DNA from: Sphingomonas phyllosphaerae
GTDB taxonomy: Bacteria; Pseudomonadota; Alphaproteobacteria; Sphingomonadales; Sphingomonadaceae
Direction: 5' to 3'
NCBI RefSeq assembly: GCF_029623345.1
Contig: NZ_JAPYKH010000011.1
Location: 1 to 64,000, forward strand
Length of the DNA stretch: 64,000 bases
The notes under the pieces were generated by a model, which worked only from the letters and a program-made list of their open reading frames with translations, made no database searches and was not told where the DNA came from. How positions within the stretch are numbered: position 1 is the first letter of the stretch; each line of letters starts with the position of its first letter. Shown piece by piece: positions 45,468 through 55,961 of this stretch. The position numbers were made by a program, and so were the translations under genes.

Positions 45468-45479
45468 GCAAACGTTTGC
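45468..45479. promoter_or_regulatory. Perfect GCAAACGTTTGC palindrome
   Basis: A 12-bp palindrome with the same ACGT core as CAAACGTTTG at 43604-43613. It lies three bases past the efflux remnant stop and 54 bp before the ATG of a small gene. This is a probable LacI-family operator, which could repress the small gene or be left over from the lost operon. Confidence 0.5.
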
Positions 45480-45533
45480 TTGCAGCCGGGCAGATTCGGC
45501 GTACTCTTTCCTCGAAATGACGAGGAGAGGGCG

Positions 45534-45788
45534 ATGCTGTCGAACGAGCGCGCTGGTGACGAGAGCATCGTCATCCTTCAGACATTGCTATGCCTGATGC
45601 GCGAGAAGAACCTGCTGTCGCGCGCCGATATCGAGGATCTGTGCGACCGCGTCGCGGCGCGCGCGGCGCAGGCCGAGCGCGATCCGATGCCGTGCTGCGC
45701 CGAGGCGACGAGCGCGGCCGCACACGAGATGGCGCGGATCGGCAGTTACATCGGCCAGCGCTACGGCGGCAAGCACCGGCGGCTGTGA
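45534..45788 (+). CDS. Small hypothetical protein
   Basis: An 84-residue soluble protein: an N-terminal helix with ILQTLLCLMREKNLLSRADIEDLCDRV, a CC pair in DPMPCCAEATSAAA, and a basic end (YGGKHRRL). The helix pattern with REKNLLSRADIE recurs in short sphingomonad proteins of unknown function. GAGGAGAGG lies just before the ATG. A LacI-type palindrome lies 54 bp upstream. No function is assigned. Confidence 0.6.
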   Translation: MLSNERAGDESIVILQTLLCLMREKNLLSRADIEDLCDRVAARAAQAERDPMPCCAEATSAAAHEMARIGSYIGQRYGGKHRRL

Positions 45789-45841
45789 GGGGGGCGGCGG
45801 CGGCGTCTAGCGTCACACGGCCGGGCAAGTAGCGACACCCG

Positions 45842-45975
45842 AATCCTTCCCGGCACGGGGAGGGGGACCGCCGCGCGCAGCGCGGTGGTGAAGGGGGGCG
45901 CATGGCGCAGTGCTCGCGGAAGCCCCCCTCCACCAGCCTGCGGCTGGTCCCCCTCCCCGCGAGCGGGGAGGATCG
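45842..45975. repeat. Dispersed GC-rich repeat (CAGCCTGCGGCTGGTCCCC family)
   Basis: Contains CCTTCCCGGCACGGGGAGGG, CCGCCGCGCGCAGCGCGGTGG, CACCAGCCTGCGGCTGGTCC and CCCCGCGAGCGGGGAGGA: several nested hairpins. The core matches 34889-35036 and 61735-61935. It occupies most of the 240-bp gap before the ABC ATPase gene. Confidence 0.65.
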
Positions 45976-46028
45976 ATGACGAAAGCCGCCCCTTGTCACC
46001 GCCCCGCTAACCAGCGACACTCACCGCC

Positions 46029-47114
<1,086 letters not shown>

Positions 47115-47141
<27 letters not shown>

Positions 47142-47972
47142 CCCGCTAATATAAAAGCGCTGAAGCGGCACGAAGAGGATCAGCACCGGCAGGGTGGTGA
47201 CCACCGCCGCCGCCATCATCAGCTCGCCGTCGGCGGCATGTTCGCGCGAGATCGCCGCGACCGCGACCGGCAACGTGTAGAGCTGCTGGTCCGCCAGCAC
47301 GATCAGCGGCCAGAGGAAGTCGTTCCAGCTGCCCAGGAACATGAACAGCGCCAGCGTCACCGTGATCGGCGCGAGCAGCGGCAGCACGATCTGCGCGAAG
47401 ATGCGCCGCTCGCTGGCGCCGTCGAGCCGCGCCGCGTCGAGCATCTCGTCGGGGATCGACAGCGCCGCCTGACGCACGAACAGGATCGCGAAGATGCCAG
47501 CGAGCGAGGGCAGGATCACGCCGGCATAGCTGTTCACCAGCCCGAGCTCCTTGAAGATCAGGAACAAGGGCAGCATCGCGACCTGGCCGGGCACAACCAG
47601 CGCCGCGACGAGCAGTTGAAGCAGCCGCTCGCGTCCGCGGAAGCGCAGTTTGGCGAACGCATAGCCGGCGGGCACGGTCAGCAGCAGTCCCAGCAGAGTC
47701 GACAGCGCCGCCACGGCGAGGCTGTTCCACAGCGCCGGCACGATGCGATAGTCAAACCACGCGCCGTCGATCAGCCGGCGCGCGAGCAGCTCGTGGTAAT
47801 TCTCCCACGACCAGTGGGACGGCCACAGCCGCGGCGGGAAGCGGCTCGACTCGCCGCGCGGCATGAACGAGACGAGCACCATCCACACCAGCGGCGCGGC
47901 GGTGAGCAGCGTCACCGCTACCACCGCTGCGTTGGTGGCGATCGCGCGCCAGTGGCGGCGGGTCACAGCCAT
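47115..47972 (-). CDS. ABC sugar importer permease (MalG type)
   Basis: A 285-residue inner-membrane permease with six helices. The EAA loop is DEMLDAARLDGASERRIFAQIVLPLLAP. N-terminal MAVTRRHW with helix AAVVAVTLLTAAPLVWMVLVSFM. ATG at 47972 overlaps the upstream permease by ten bases; a GTG at 47966 would give a GTGA overlap. The 3' end overlaps the ATPase gene on the opposite strand. Confidence 0.9.
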
Positions 47973-48844
47973 TCGTAGCGTCGCCCGATGCGCGCCTGCA
48001 CGAAGGTGAGCGCGAGGATCAGCAGCAGCAGGATGAACGCCACCGCCGAAGCCTGGCCGAGGTTCCACCATTTGAACCCCTCGTCGAACATGAAGTACAG
48101 CACCGTGGTCGTGCTCTGCGCCGGCCCGCCGAGCGTCATCACATAAGGCTCGGCGAAGATCTGGAGGAAGCCAGCGACGCTCATCACGGCGGCCAGCAGC
48201 AAGGTGGGCCCGATCGCGGGCAGGGTGACGTGGCGGAAGCGAGTCCAGCGCGAGGCACCGTCGAGCCGAGCCGCCTCCATCAGGTCGTGCGGCACCGCGG
48301 ACAGTGCCGCGGTGAAGACAATCATGTTGTAGCCGAAGATCTTCCACGTGACGAACAGCAGGATTGCGGGGATCGAGGCATGCGGGTCGCCGAGCCAGTC
48401 GACCGGCGGCACACCGACCCAGTCGAGTGCGCGGTTGAGCAGCCCGAAGCGCGTGTTGAGCAGGAAGCGCCACACCACCGCGGTCGCCACCACGCTGGTG
48501 ACATAGGGTGCGAACAGCAGCACGCGCCATAGCGGCTTCCATCGCACGCTGGCGTCGTGGAGCAGCAGCGCCGCCGCGAGCGAGGTACCGATCGCCATCG
48601 GTACGCCAAGTAGGGCGAACAGTGCGGTGTTGCCGAGCGCGCGCCAGAACAGCGGCGTGGTCAGCAGGTCGGCGAAGTTGCCGAGCCCCACGAAGCGCAG
48701 CGCGCCCCAGTCGGCGAGCGCGTAGATCGAGTAATCGGTGACGCTCAGCGCCAACGCCAGCAAGGTCGGCAAAGCGAAGACGAACAGGATGATCGCGAGC
48801 ACCGGCAGCACAAATCCCCAGGCGGTGCGCTCCTGCCGGGTCAC
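47963..48844 (-). CDS. ABC sugar importer permease (MalF type)
   Basis: A 293-residue permease with six helices and the EAA loop AVPHDLMEAARLDGASRWTRFRHVTLPAIGP. It lacks the large periplasmic domain of enteric MalF, which is usual for this ABC family. The GTG start overlaps the stop of the binding-protein gene (GTGA). Confidence 0.9.
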   Translation of the reverse strand: MTRQERTAWGFVLPVLAIILFVFALPTLLALALSVTDYSIYALADWGALRFVGLGNFADLLTTPLFWRALGNTALFALLGVPMAIGTSLAAALLLHDASVRWKPLWRVLLFAPYVTSVVATAVVWRFLLNTRFGLLNRALDWVGVPPVDWLGDPHASIPAILLFVTWKIFGYNMIVFTAALSAVPHDLMEAARLDGASRWTRFRHVTLPAIGPTLLLAAVMSVAGFLQIFAEPYVMTLGGPAQSTTTVLYFMFDEGFKWWNLGQASAVAFILLLLILALTFVQARIGRRYEWL

Positions 48845-50115
48845 GTCAGCTGCCCCGCCTCGACCAAAGCGCGGCGCTTGGCGAGCAGCCGGTCGACGCG
48901 GTCGTCCATTGCCACCAGCGCGGCGTCGATGCCGAGCTGACCGCGCACCACGCGTTCGGCGATCAGCTGCACCTCGATGCGGATCCGCTCCCACTCCACG
49001 ATCATCGGCTCACGCGTCGGATCGCGCATCTGCTCGGCGAAAGCGGCAAGTGCGGGCTGGCGCAGTTGCGGCGTGTCCCAGGCGGCGGCGCGCGCTGGCA
49101 GGGTGCCGATCAGCCGCTGATAGGTCAGCTCGCTCGCGGATGAGGTGAGGTGGCGCACCAGCGACCAGGCGGCGGCGGGCCGGCGCGAGCGTGCCGAGAC
49201 GCACAGGCTCGCCGCGATGCCGGAGACGCGCCCGGGACCCTGCGGACCGGGCATGCGCGCGGTACTCCACAGCGCGGGAGGAATCTCGGCGGCGCGGCGA
49301 TGCAGGTCGAGCGTCAACGTCGGGCCATAGGGATAGACCGCGAAGTAGCCCTGCGCGAAAGCGGCGACCGGATCCTGCACCTCGGTGGACAGCGCCGGCG
49401 GGGCGAGCCGCTCGCGGAACAGCGAGACGTAAAAGGCGAGCGCGTCGCGGAAGTGCGGGTCGCGGAAATTGCCGCGCGTGTCGCGCTCGCGCAGTGGCCG
49501 CGCACCGGTCTGCCCGGCGAAGGTGAAGAGCGTGTCCCACCAGTTGAGCAGCATGAGGAAGGCGTAGTTGTCGGGCGCGCGCGCCTTCAGCCGCTGCCCC
49601 ATGCGGCGCCACGAATCCCAGTCCTCCGGCGGCGCGGCATAGCCGGCGCGCTCGAGTAGGTCGCGGCGGTAATATTGCACCTGTGGCGCGACTGACCAGG
49701 GCACCGCATAGGGCTGACCGTTCGGTCCGGTGGCCGCGCTCACGCCGGGGAACAAGCCGGTGAGCAGTGCGGCGTCGATGACGGGCGCGAGCGCACCGAT
49801 CAGGGCGAACTCGCCGACCCAGCCATCCGGCAGCATGAACACGTCCGGCAGCGAGTCGCCGGCCTGCGCGGTGAGTAGTTTCTCGTGCGCCGCGGTCCAG
49901 GGCAGCGTCTGCACCTCGACCTGGAAGCCGGTCGCGCGCGTGAACGCGGGCATGAGCATCGGCGAATAGTCGCCCTCGTAGCTCATCGCCCACAGGCTGA
50001 TCGTGTCGGACGAACGTCGCGCGGTACAGCCACCCGCCGCGGCCGTCGAAAGCGCCGCGACCAGGGAGCGCCGGGACCAACCCGCGGCACGCGCGAGCTT
50101 CCCCCCGTATGTCAC
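48841..50115 (-). CDS. ABC sugar importer substrate-binding lipoprotein
   Basis: A 424-residue extracellular solute-binding protein (family 1). The N-terminus has twin arginines (R15-R16) followed by a hydrophobic run and a lipobox ending in C30, suggesting a Tat-type lipoprotein. Body: SLPDVFMLPDGWVGEFALIGAL, YAVPWSVAPQVQYYRRDLLERAGY and NWWDTLFTF, typical of sugar-binding proteins. The start is a GTG. It is the first gene of the SBP-permease-permease operon and is divergent from a TonB receptor gene. The ligand is unknown. Confidence 0.88.
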   Translation of the reverse strand: MTYGGKLARAAGWSRRSLVAALSTAAAGGCTARRSSDTISLWAMSYEGDYSPMLMPAFTRATGFQVEVQTLPWTAAHEKLLTAQAGDSLPDVFMLPDGWVGEFALIGALAPVIDAALLTGLFPGVSAATGPNGQPYAVPWSVAPQVQYYRRDLLERAGYAAPPEDWDSWRRMGQRLKARAPDNYAFLMLLNWWDTLFTFAGQTGARPLRERDTRGNFRDPHFRDALAFYVSLFRERLAPPALSTEVQDPVAAFAQGYFAVYPYGPTLTLDLHRRAAEIPPALWSTARMPGPQGPGRVSGIAASLCVSARSRRPAAAWSLVRHLTSSASELTYQRLIGTLPARAAAWDTPQLRQPALAAFAEQMRDPTREPMIVEWERIRIEVQLIAERVVRGQLGIDAALVAMDDRVDRLLAKRRALVEAGQLT

Positions 50116-50154
50116 GCTGCATCAACGTCTCGCCCGAAATTGGGTTGCGCTAGG

Positions 50155-50164
50155 TTGTTAACAA
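50155..50164. promoter_or_regulatory. TTGTTAACAA palindrome in the divergent promoter region
   Basis: A perfect 10-bp AT-rich palindrome between the divergent SBP and TonB receptor genes, 40 bp from the SBP start. It could be an operator or part of a promoter shared by both operons. Confidence 0.35.
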
Positions 50165-50250
50165 TTAGAAACTTTCCGGCTCGGCGGACGTTCGAGCGGG
50201 AAAGAAGAAGCCGGCATGCAGGGCCCGGCGCGATCCGAAGGGGAACCAGG

Positions 50251-53211
50251 ATGCCGTCTCAGCTCTCCTCGCGAGCCATGTTGCTCGCGGGCGCACTCGC
50301 CTGCGTCGCTGCCGTGCCGGCCTGGGCGCAGGCTGCGGCACCTTCCGACGCCGCGCCCGACACGTCCGGCACCGGCTCGAGCGAGGACATCGTCGTCACC
50401 GGGTCGCGCATCGCACGTCCCGATTTCGAAGCGCCCAATCCGATCGTCTCGTTCGATAGCCAGCGCATCCAGCAGTCGGGCAACACCAACGTCACCACCT
50501 TCCTCCAGCGCGTGCCGGCGCTGACCACCTCGCTCGACAATGCCGACAGCGCGGGCCCGAACCGGCCCGACAACCAGCTGTACGGCGCGGCGGGGCTCAA
50601 CCTGCTTAGCCTGCGCGGGCTCGGCTCGGCGCGGACGCTCGTGCTGGTCAACGGGCGGCGCCACGTCTCGGGCCAGATCGACTCCGCCGCGGTCGACATC
50701 AATTCGCTACCGACCGACCTGATCGAGCGGGTCGACGTGCTCACCGGCGGCGCCTCGGCGGTGTACGGCGCCGACGGCGTGTCGGGCGTGGTCAACTTCA
50801 TCCTCAAGCGCGACTTCGACGGCGTCGCGGGCCGCACTCAGTTCGGCATCTCGGAGCAGGGCGACGCCGGCAACCGCTTCGCCTCGCTGATGGCGGGCAA
50901 GAACTTCGCGGGCGGGCGCGGCAATGTCACGGCTTACTACGAGTATAACGCCGACGATCCGCTGCAGAACGACGATCGCTCCTTCCTGCGCCGCCAGAAC
51001 CGGCTCTACACGGTGTCGAACCCGGCCTATGGCGGGCCGGGCTCGGGGACCTATCAGCAGGTGCTCGCGGGCGACCTGCGCTATCCCGGCGGCTCGCCCG
51101 CAGGCGTGATCGACATCGGTGGCACGCTCTACAACGGTGACGGCTCGCTCTACGACCCCGGTATCGATGCGGGCGGCGGGTTCGCCAGCGGCGGCAGCGC
51201 GACCTCGGTCGCAGGCTATGTCGGCGATCTGCTGCCCAAGACCGAGCGCCACGCCGTCAATTTGCTGACCCACTATGATTTTTCGGACGTGTTCCAGCTC
51301 AGCCTGGAGGGCAAGTTCGTCCAGTCGACCGCCACCACCTTCGGCGGCTTCACCGGCAATTACACCGGCGACTTCACGCTGGATAACCCCTATCTACCGC
51401 TCAACCTGCGCGACGCCGCGCTGGCGAATGCGCAGCGCGTGATCTCGTCCAACCGCAACAACACCGACTTTCCGCGTACCGGTGAGAGCGATCGCCGCCG
51501 TACCTGGCGCGGCGTGATCGCGGCAACCGGCGCGGTGAGCGACCATGCGCGCTACGACGTATCCTACACTTACGGCCAGACGGACGTACGCATCACGAAG
51601 CTCAACGACCGCTGGGAGGATCGCTATTACGCCGCGCTCGACGTGGTGACCGATCCCTCCACCGGTCGCCCGACGTGCCGCTCGAACCTCAACCCCGCCG
51701 CGGTGCAGGTGCCGACGGTCAGCTTTACGCCGGGGCCGAACAGCGGCTGCCTCCCGATCAACACGTTCGGGGTCAACGTCACCGATCCCGCGGCACTGGC
51801 CTGGGCCACCAACAACAATGTCAGCAGCGCGCGCGTCACTCAATCGGTCGCGAGCGCGGCGCTGACGGGCGACTTCGGCGCCTTGTTCGCCCTGCCCGGC
51901 GGGCCGGTGAAGTTCGCGCTCGGCGGCGAGTATAGGCGCGAGACCAGCCGCTTTGATCCCAACAGCTTCCTTACCGGGGAGCAATGGTACCAATATGACG
52001 AGGGCAACAAGTTCGACCCGACCTTCGTGATCTCGCCCTCGCGCGGCGCTTTCGATGTGTACGAGGTGTTCGGGGAGGTCGACGTGCCGCTGTTGCGCGA
52101 CCAACCCTTCTTCGAGACGCTCTCGGTCGGCGCGGCCGGGCGCTATTCCGACTATTCCACCATCGGCAGCACCAAAGCCTATCAATTCAACGGCCTCTGG
52201 GCGCCCGTACGCGACATCAGCTTCCGCGGCAGCTACAGCCAGGCGGTGCGCGCGCCCAACATCGGCGAGCTGTTTGCGCCGGTCGGGCCGGCTACCAACT
52301 TCTTCTCGGACCCGTGCTACGTCGAGAATCGCAACGCCGGGACGTCGACCCGTGCGGCCAATTGCGCCACGTTGATCAGCGGGCTCGGCGCCGATCCGGC
52401 CGCCTTCACCGCTGCGGACAACCCTGATGCCGCGGTGCTGATCAACGGCTCGCGCAGCGGCAACCCGGGCTTGAAGGAGGAGACCGCGCGCACCTGGACC
52501 GCTGGCACGGTGCTACGCCCACGCTTCCTGCCGGGGCTGACGATCTCGGCCGATTGGTATGACATCCGCCTGAGCGACGCGATCAGCATCGCCGACGCCA
52601 ACACCATCGCCAACCTCTGCGTCGATCAGCCGACGCTCGACAACGTCTATTGCGCCGCGATCCGCCGGCGACAGGGCACCGGCTATATCAACGGTTATAC
52701 GGTGCAGCCGCAGAACGTGGCGCGCTTCGCCACCGCCGGGCTCGACCTCAATATCAGCTACGTCCTCCGCACCGCCTCGGCGGGTACATTCGATATCCGC
52801 TTCGTCGGCGGCTACCTCAACAAGCTGGAGCAGATCGCGACGCCGGGCGCGCAGGTCGAGGATCAGGTCGATCAGTTCAATCGCCCCAAGTACAATTTCG
52901 TCTTCTCGCCGACGTGGTCGCTGGGCGTCGTGACGTTGAGCTACAACCTGCGCTGGTTCGACGCGACGCGGCGCTTCGCCAAGCTGACCACCGACAACAA
53001 CCCCGATTATGCGCCCGCGTCGTTGCTGCGCTACAAGGAGCTGTGGCAGCACGACGTCCAGGTGCAGGTCGCGCCGGACGAGGGCATCGGCTTCTACGTC
53101 GGCGTCAACAATCTGGCGAACCAGCGGCCCTCGGTCGACTCAGTCGATCAGCCGATCTCGTCGCTCGGGCGCTATTACTACGCGGGCGCGAAAGTGCGAT
53201 TCGGGGCGTAG
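50251..53211 (+). CDS. TonB-dependent receptor, large
   Basis: A 986-residue outer-membrane receptor. The signal peptide ends at AWAQ-AAA; a TonB-box-like region precedes DIVVTGSRI; the plug has FLQRVPALTTSLDNAD, LNLLSLRGLGSARTLVLVNGRRH and GGASAVYGADGVSGVVNFILKR; the last strand ends AKVRFGA. It belongs to the group that carries large glycans or oligosaccharides. It is divergent from the ABC importer operon, suggesting one uptake path across both membranes. AAGGGGAACCAGG precedes the ATG. Confidence 0.92.
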   Translation: MPSQLSSRAMLLAGALACVAAVPAWAQAAAPSDAAPDTSGTGSSEDIVVTGSRIARPDFEAPNPIVSFDSQRIQQSGNTNVTTFLQRVPALTTSLDNADSAGPNRPDNQLYGAAGLNLLSLRGLGSARTLVLVNGRRHVSGQIDSAAVDINSLPTDLIERVDVLTGGASAVYGADGVSGVVNFILKRDFDGVAGRTQFGISEQGDAGNRFASLMAGKNFAGGRGNVTAYYEYNADDPLQNDDRSFLRRQNRLYTVSNPAYGGPGSGTYQQVLAGDLRYPGGSPAGVIDIGGTLYNGDGSLYDPGIDAGGGFASGGSATSVAGYVGDLLPKTERHAVNLLTHYDFSDVFQLSLEGKFVQSTATTFGGFTGNYTGDFTLDNPYLPLNLRDAALANAQRVISSNRNNTDFPRTGESDRRRTWRGVIAATGAVSDHARYDVSYTYGQTDVRITKLNDRWEDRYYAALDVVTDPSTGRPTCRSNLNPAAVQVPTVSFTPGPNSGCLPINTFGVNVTDPAALAWATNNNVSSARVTQSVASAALTGDFGALFALPGGPVKFALGGEYRRETSRFDPNSFLTGEQWYQYDEGNKFDPTFVISPSRGAFDVYEVFGEVDVPLLRDQPFFETLSVGAAGRYSDYSTIGSTKAYQFNGLWAPVRDISFRGSYSQAVRAPNIGELFAPVGPATNFFSDPCYVENRNAGTSTRAANCATLISGLGADPAAFTAADNPDAAVLINGSRSGNPGLKEETARTWTAGTVLRPRFLPGLTISADWYDIRLSDAISIADANTIANLCVDQPTLDNVYCAAIRRRQGTGYINGYTVQPQNVARFATAGLDLNISYVLRTASAGTFDIRFVGGYLNKLEQIATPGAQVEDQVDQFNRPKYNFVFSPTWSLGVVTLSYNLRWFDATRRFAKLTTDNNPDYAPASLLRYKELWQHDVQVQVAPDEGIGFYVGVNNLANQRPSVDSVDQPISSLGRYYYAGAKVRFGA

Positions 53212-53216
53212 CTATT

Positions 53217-53306
53217 GTGCCCTGGCGTAGGCCGTGGCCTAGTTGGGAGAGGCTGGTGGGGCTCACAACTGACATCCCACCTGGGCCCCGGCCTACGCCG
53301 GGGCAC
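53217..53306. repeat. Long inverted repeat (GCGTAGGCC / GGCCTACGCC)
   Basis: GTGCCCTGGCGTAGGCC at the left pairs with GGCCTACGCCGGGGCAC at the right across about 55 bp. It lies between the converging ends of the TonB receptor and regA and may terminate both. The sequence resembles a dispersed sphingomonad repeat. Confidence 0.65.
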
Positions 53307-53311
53307 ATCGA

Positions 53312-53842
53312 TCACAAATGCCGCTTGCCCAGCTTCCGCGCCAGGGTGCGACGGTGCATGCCCAGCCGTCGTGCTGCCTCGGAGACGTTGAAGCCACAGT
53401 CCGCCAGCGTCTGGTGGATATGCTCCCACTCCAGCGTACGCAGCGAGGTGGGGTGCGCGACCAGCTCGACCGAGGTGTCACCTTCGCCCGAGGCCTGGAA
53501 GGCGGCCTCGATGTCGTCCGAGTTCGCCGGCTTGGACAAGTAATTGGTCGCCCCCAGCTTCACCGCCTCCACCGCGGTGGCGATGCTGGCGAAGCCGGTA
53601 AGCACGACGATCCGCATCGCCGGATCGATCGCGTGGAGCCGCTCGACGCAGGTCAGCCCCGAGGCACTGCCAAGCCGCAAGTCGACGACCGCGTGGTCGG
53701 GCTTCAACTCGGCCGTTGCGGCGTCGAGCTCCTCCGGATCGGTGATGGCGCGCACCTGATAGCCGCGCCGCTCGAACGAGCGCGCCAGCGTGCGCGCGAA
53801 CACCGCGTCGTCCTCGATGATCAGCAGCCGGCGCGCGCTCAT
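53312..53842 (-). CDS. regA: Redox response regulator RegA/PrrA/ActR type
   Basis: A 176-residue DNA-binding regulator: receiver domain with acidic DD at 11-12, phosphorylation site D54 in AVVDLRLG, Thr in VVLTGFAS and Lys in LSKP; a short linker; a Fis-type helix-turn-helix (VSEAARRLGMHRRTLARKL). This is the compact architecture of RegA/PrrA, global regulators of respiration and redox balance. The ATG overlaps the regB stop (ATGA). It is the terminal gene of the cyo-surf1-regBA cluster. Confidence 0.93.
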   Translation of the reverse strand: MSARRLLIIEDDAVFARTLARSFERRGYQVRAITDPEELDAATAELKPDHAVVDLRLGSASGLTCVERLHAIDPAMRIVVLTGFASIATAVEAVKLGATNYLSKPANSDDIEAAFQASGEGDTSVELVAHPTSLRTLEWEHIHQTLADCGFNVSEAARRLGMHRRTLARKLGKRHL

Positions 53843-55137
53843 GATGTCTCCTCCGGGATCGAGATCGCGGCGAGCGGCAGTGTCAGCGTCACCTCGCTGC
53901 CGCCGCGCTCGCGATTGCGCGCCGACACCGTCCCGCCGAGCGTCCGCAGCACGTTGACGGCCAGGAACAGCCCCAGCCCGGCTCCGCGCCGCGCCTTAGT
54001 GCTGAGATAAGGCTTGCCCAACCCGTCGAGGATCGACTGCGGGAAGCCGGCGCCGTCGTCGCGCACCGCCAGCACCAGCCGGTCGCCGTCCCACCAGGCG
54101 CACAGAGTGATCGTCTTCGCTCCGGCCTCGACCGCATTGTCGAGCAGGTTGGTGATCGTCTGCGCCAGCGCCTTGTCGGCGACGATGCGCGGGTCGCTCG
54201 TCATCAGATGCTCGTAGGTCGCGGTCGGTCCCTTGCTCTCGTTCCACGAGTCGACGATCCCGGCGAGGAAGGTGCGCAGCGTGGTGCGCACCGGGGCGTT
54301 GCCGCGCACCTCGCCCGAGGCGAGCAGCACCTGGCCCAGGATGTCCTTGCAGCGGGTCACCTCGGCGCGCATGTCGTCGAGGTCGGCGAGCAAAGCGGGC
54401 GAGCGCGCGATCGCGGGTTCGCGCCGCCAGTCGCCCAGCATCACCGCGATCGAACTGAGCGGCGTGCCGAGCTCGTGCGCCGCGCCGCTGGCGAGCAACC
54501 CCATGCGGACGATATGCTCCTCCTCCGCGGCGCGCTGGCGCAAGGCGGCGAGCCGCGCATCATGCTCGGAGACGTTGCGGACGATGCGCGTGACGAACAG
54601 CGCGAGCAGCGTCGCGGTGAGCGTGAAGTTGAACCAGCTCGCCGCGACATAGGGGAGCGACAGCTCCGACGCCCAGAAGTGCGGCAGCGGGAAGGGCGGG
54701 GCGGCCCAGGCGAGCCAGGCGAACAAGGTGCTGGTGATCACCACCATCGCCCAGCTGGTCCAGCCGCGCAGCAGCAGCGCCGCGATCACGACCTGGAGCA
54801 GGAAGAGCGTGACGAACGGGTTGCTCACCCCGCCGCTGAGGTACAGCTGCGTCGTCAGGCAGGCGACGTCGACCAGCAAGGTGGCAAACAGCGCGGCGTT
54901 GGTGATCGGGCGGCGCTCGACCACCTGGTTGACCGCCACGTTGAGCACCACCAGCACCGCCAGCGCGCCGAGCATCGGCACCAGCGGCAGCCGCACCCCG
55001 ACGGCGAAATGAACCAGCAGGATGGCGGCGAGCTGCCCTGCCACCGCAAGCCAGCGCAGCAGCGCGAGCAGGCGGACGTTGCGTCCGCCCGGTCCGCCGC
55101 GCGCGAGCGGTCCGAGCATGTTGGCGAGGTGGGGCAT
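53839..55137 (-). CDS. regB: Redox sensor histidine kinase RegB/PrrB/ActS type
   Basis: A 432-residue kinase with about six N-terminal helices. Residues 102-108 are GGVSNPF, the quinone-binding motif described for RegB. The phosphorylated histidine is H221 in AHELGTPL. C263 in RCKDIL lies 42 residues later, matching the redox-active cysteine of RegB. ATP-binding boxes N (TNLLDNAVEAG), G1 (DDGAGFP) and G2 (GAGLGLFLA) are intact. It senses the quinone pool or redox state and controls RegA. Confidence 0.93.
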   Translation of the reverse strand: MPHLANMLGPLARGGPGGRNVRLLALLRWLAVAGQLAAILLVHFAVGVRLPLVPMLGALAVLVVLNVAVNQVVERRPITNAALFATLLVDVACLTTQLYLSGGVSNPFVTLFLLQVVIAALLLRGWTSWAMVVITSTLFAWLAWAAPPFPLPHFWASELSLPYVAASWFNFTLTATLLALFVTRIVRNVSEHDARLAALRQRAAEEEHIVRMGLLASGAAHELGTPLSSIAVMLGDWRREPAIARSPALLADLDDMRAEVTRCKDILGQVLLASGEVRGNAPVRTTLRTFLAGIVDSWNESKGPTATYEHLMTSDPRIVADKALAQTITNLLDNAVEAGAKTITLCAWWDGDRLVLAVRDDGAGFPQSILDGLGKPYLSTKARRGAGLGLFLAVNVLRTLGGTVSARNRERGGSEVTLTLPLAAISIPEETS

Positions 55138-55195
55138 GAGGTTAGACTAGCGTCTTTCGTGCGAGAGCTGAACGTCCTCGGGCATCCCGCCGTGT

Positions 55196-55213
55196 TCCTG
55201 CGTATGCAGGAAC
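55196..55213. repeat. Short hairpin repeat TTCCTGC-GTAT-GCAGGAA
   Basis: A perfect 7-bp stem with a 4-base loop between regB and surf1, followed by ACCAAGGGTCAC. It is a variant of the dispersed 'cctgcgnnngcagg' repeats of sphingomonads. Confidence 0.5.
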
Positions 55214-55277
55214 CAAGGGTCACACAGACCGGCGCTCGCGGCTTTTGGCGGGGTCCGCCGGAGCACAGGACCGGCGC

Positions 55278-55961
55278 TCACGCGTCCCGCGGCGCGCGGG
55301 CGATGCGATAGGCGAGATAGGCCATCATCGCGGCGAGCGTAAACCAGGTCAGCGCGTAGATCAGGTGCGTGTTGCGGAAGCGGACCACGGTCAGCCCGCC
55401 GCGCGGCCAGCCCGCCGCGGCGCTCGCATCGGCGTCGATGAAATAGGGCGCGACCTGACCCAGCCGCCGCGCGCGCGCGATCGCCGCTGTGTCGCGCGAG
55501 TACCAGCGGTCGGCGGCGGGGTCGTTGTCGCGGAGGAAGGCGCCATCGGGCTCGGTGACGCGGAGCAACCCGGTGACGCTCGCCTCGCCTGTCGGCGTGT
55601 GGATCGCGGCGCGATCACCGAGCGGGACGAAGCCGCGGTTGACCAGGATCGTGCCGCCCGGCGTGTCGAGCGGCGCGAGCACCCAATAGCCGCCGCCGAG
55701 GTCGGTCACCGCCTGGACGAACACCGGTGCGGCGGGGCGCCAGCGGCCGGTGGCGCGAACGCGGAGATAGGCGCTGTCGTCGTCGATTCCGCGCCACGCC
55801 GCGCGCGGCGGCGTCGTCACCGGCGCGGCGGCGAGGCGGCGCTCCACCCGATCGATCAGCGCGAGCTTCCACGCGCGCCGCTCGACCTGCCACACGCCCA
55901 GCCCGGCGAGCAGGACAGTGCCGAGCACCGCCAGCGCCAGGAAGACGTGCCGCCGGGTCAC
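55278..55961 (-). CDS. SURF1-family oxidase assembly protein
   Basis: A 227-residue inner-membrane protein that helps insert heme into heme-copper oxidases. Two helices: N-terminal (HVFLALAVLGTVLLAGLGVWQ) and C-terminal (LIYALTWFTLAAMMAYLAY). Signature GLGVWQVERRAWK and VNRGFVP with NTHLIYALTWF fit the family. The GTG start overlaps the cyoD stop (GTGA). Its place after cyoD points to the quinol-oxidase-dedicated type known as Surf1q in Paracoccus. Confidence 0.92.
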   Translation of the reverse strand: MTRRHVFLALAVLGTVLLAGLGVWQVERRAWKLALIDRVERRLAAAPVTTPPRAAWRGIDDDSAYLRVRATGRWRPAAPVFVQAVTDLGGGYWVLAPLDTPGGTILVNRGFVPLGDRAAIHTPTGEASVTGLLRVTEPDGAFLRDNDPAADRWYSRDTAAIARARRLGQVAPYFIDADASAAAGWPRGGLTVVRFRNTHLIYALTWFTLAAMMAYLAYRIARAPRDA

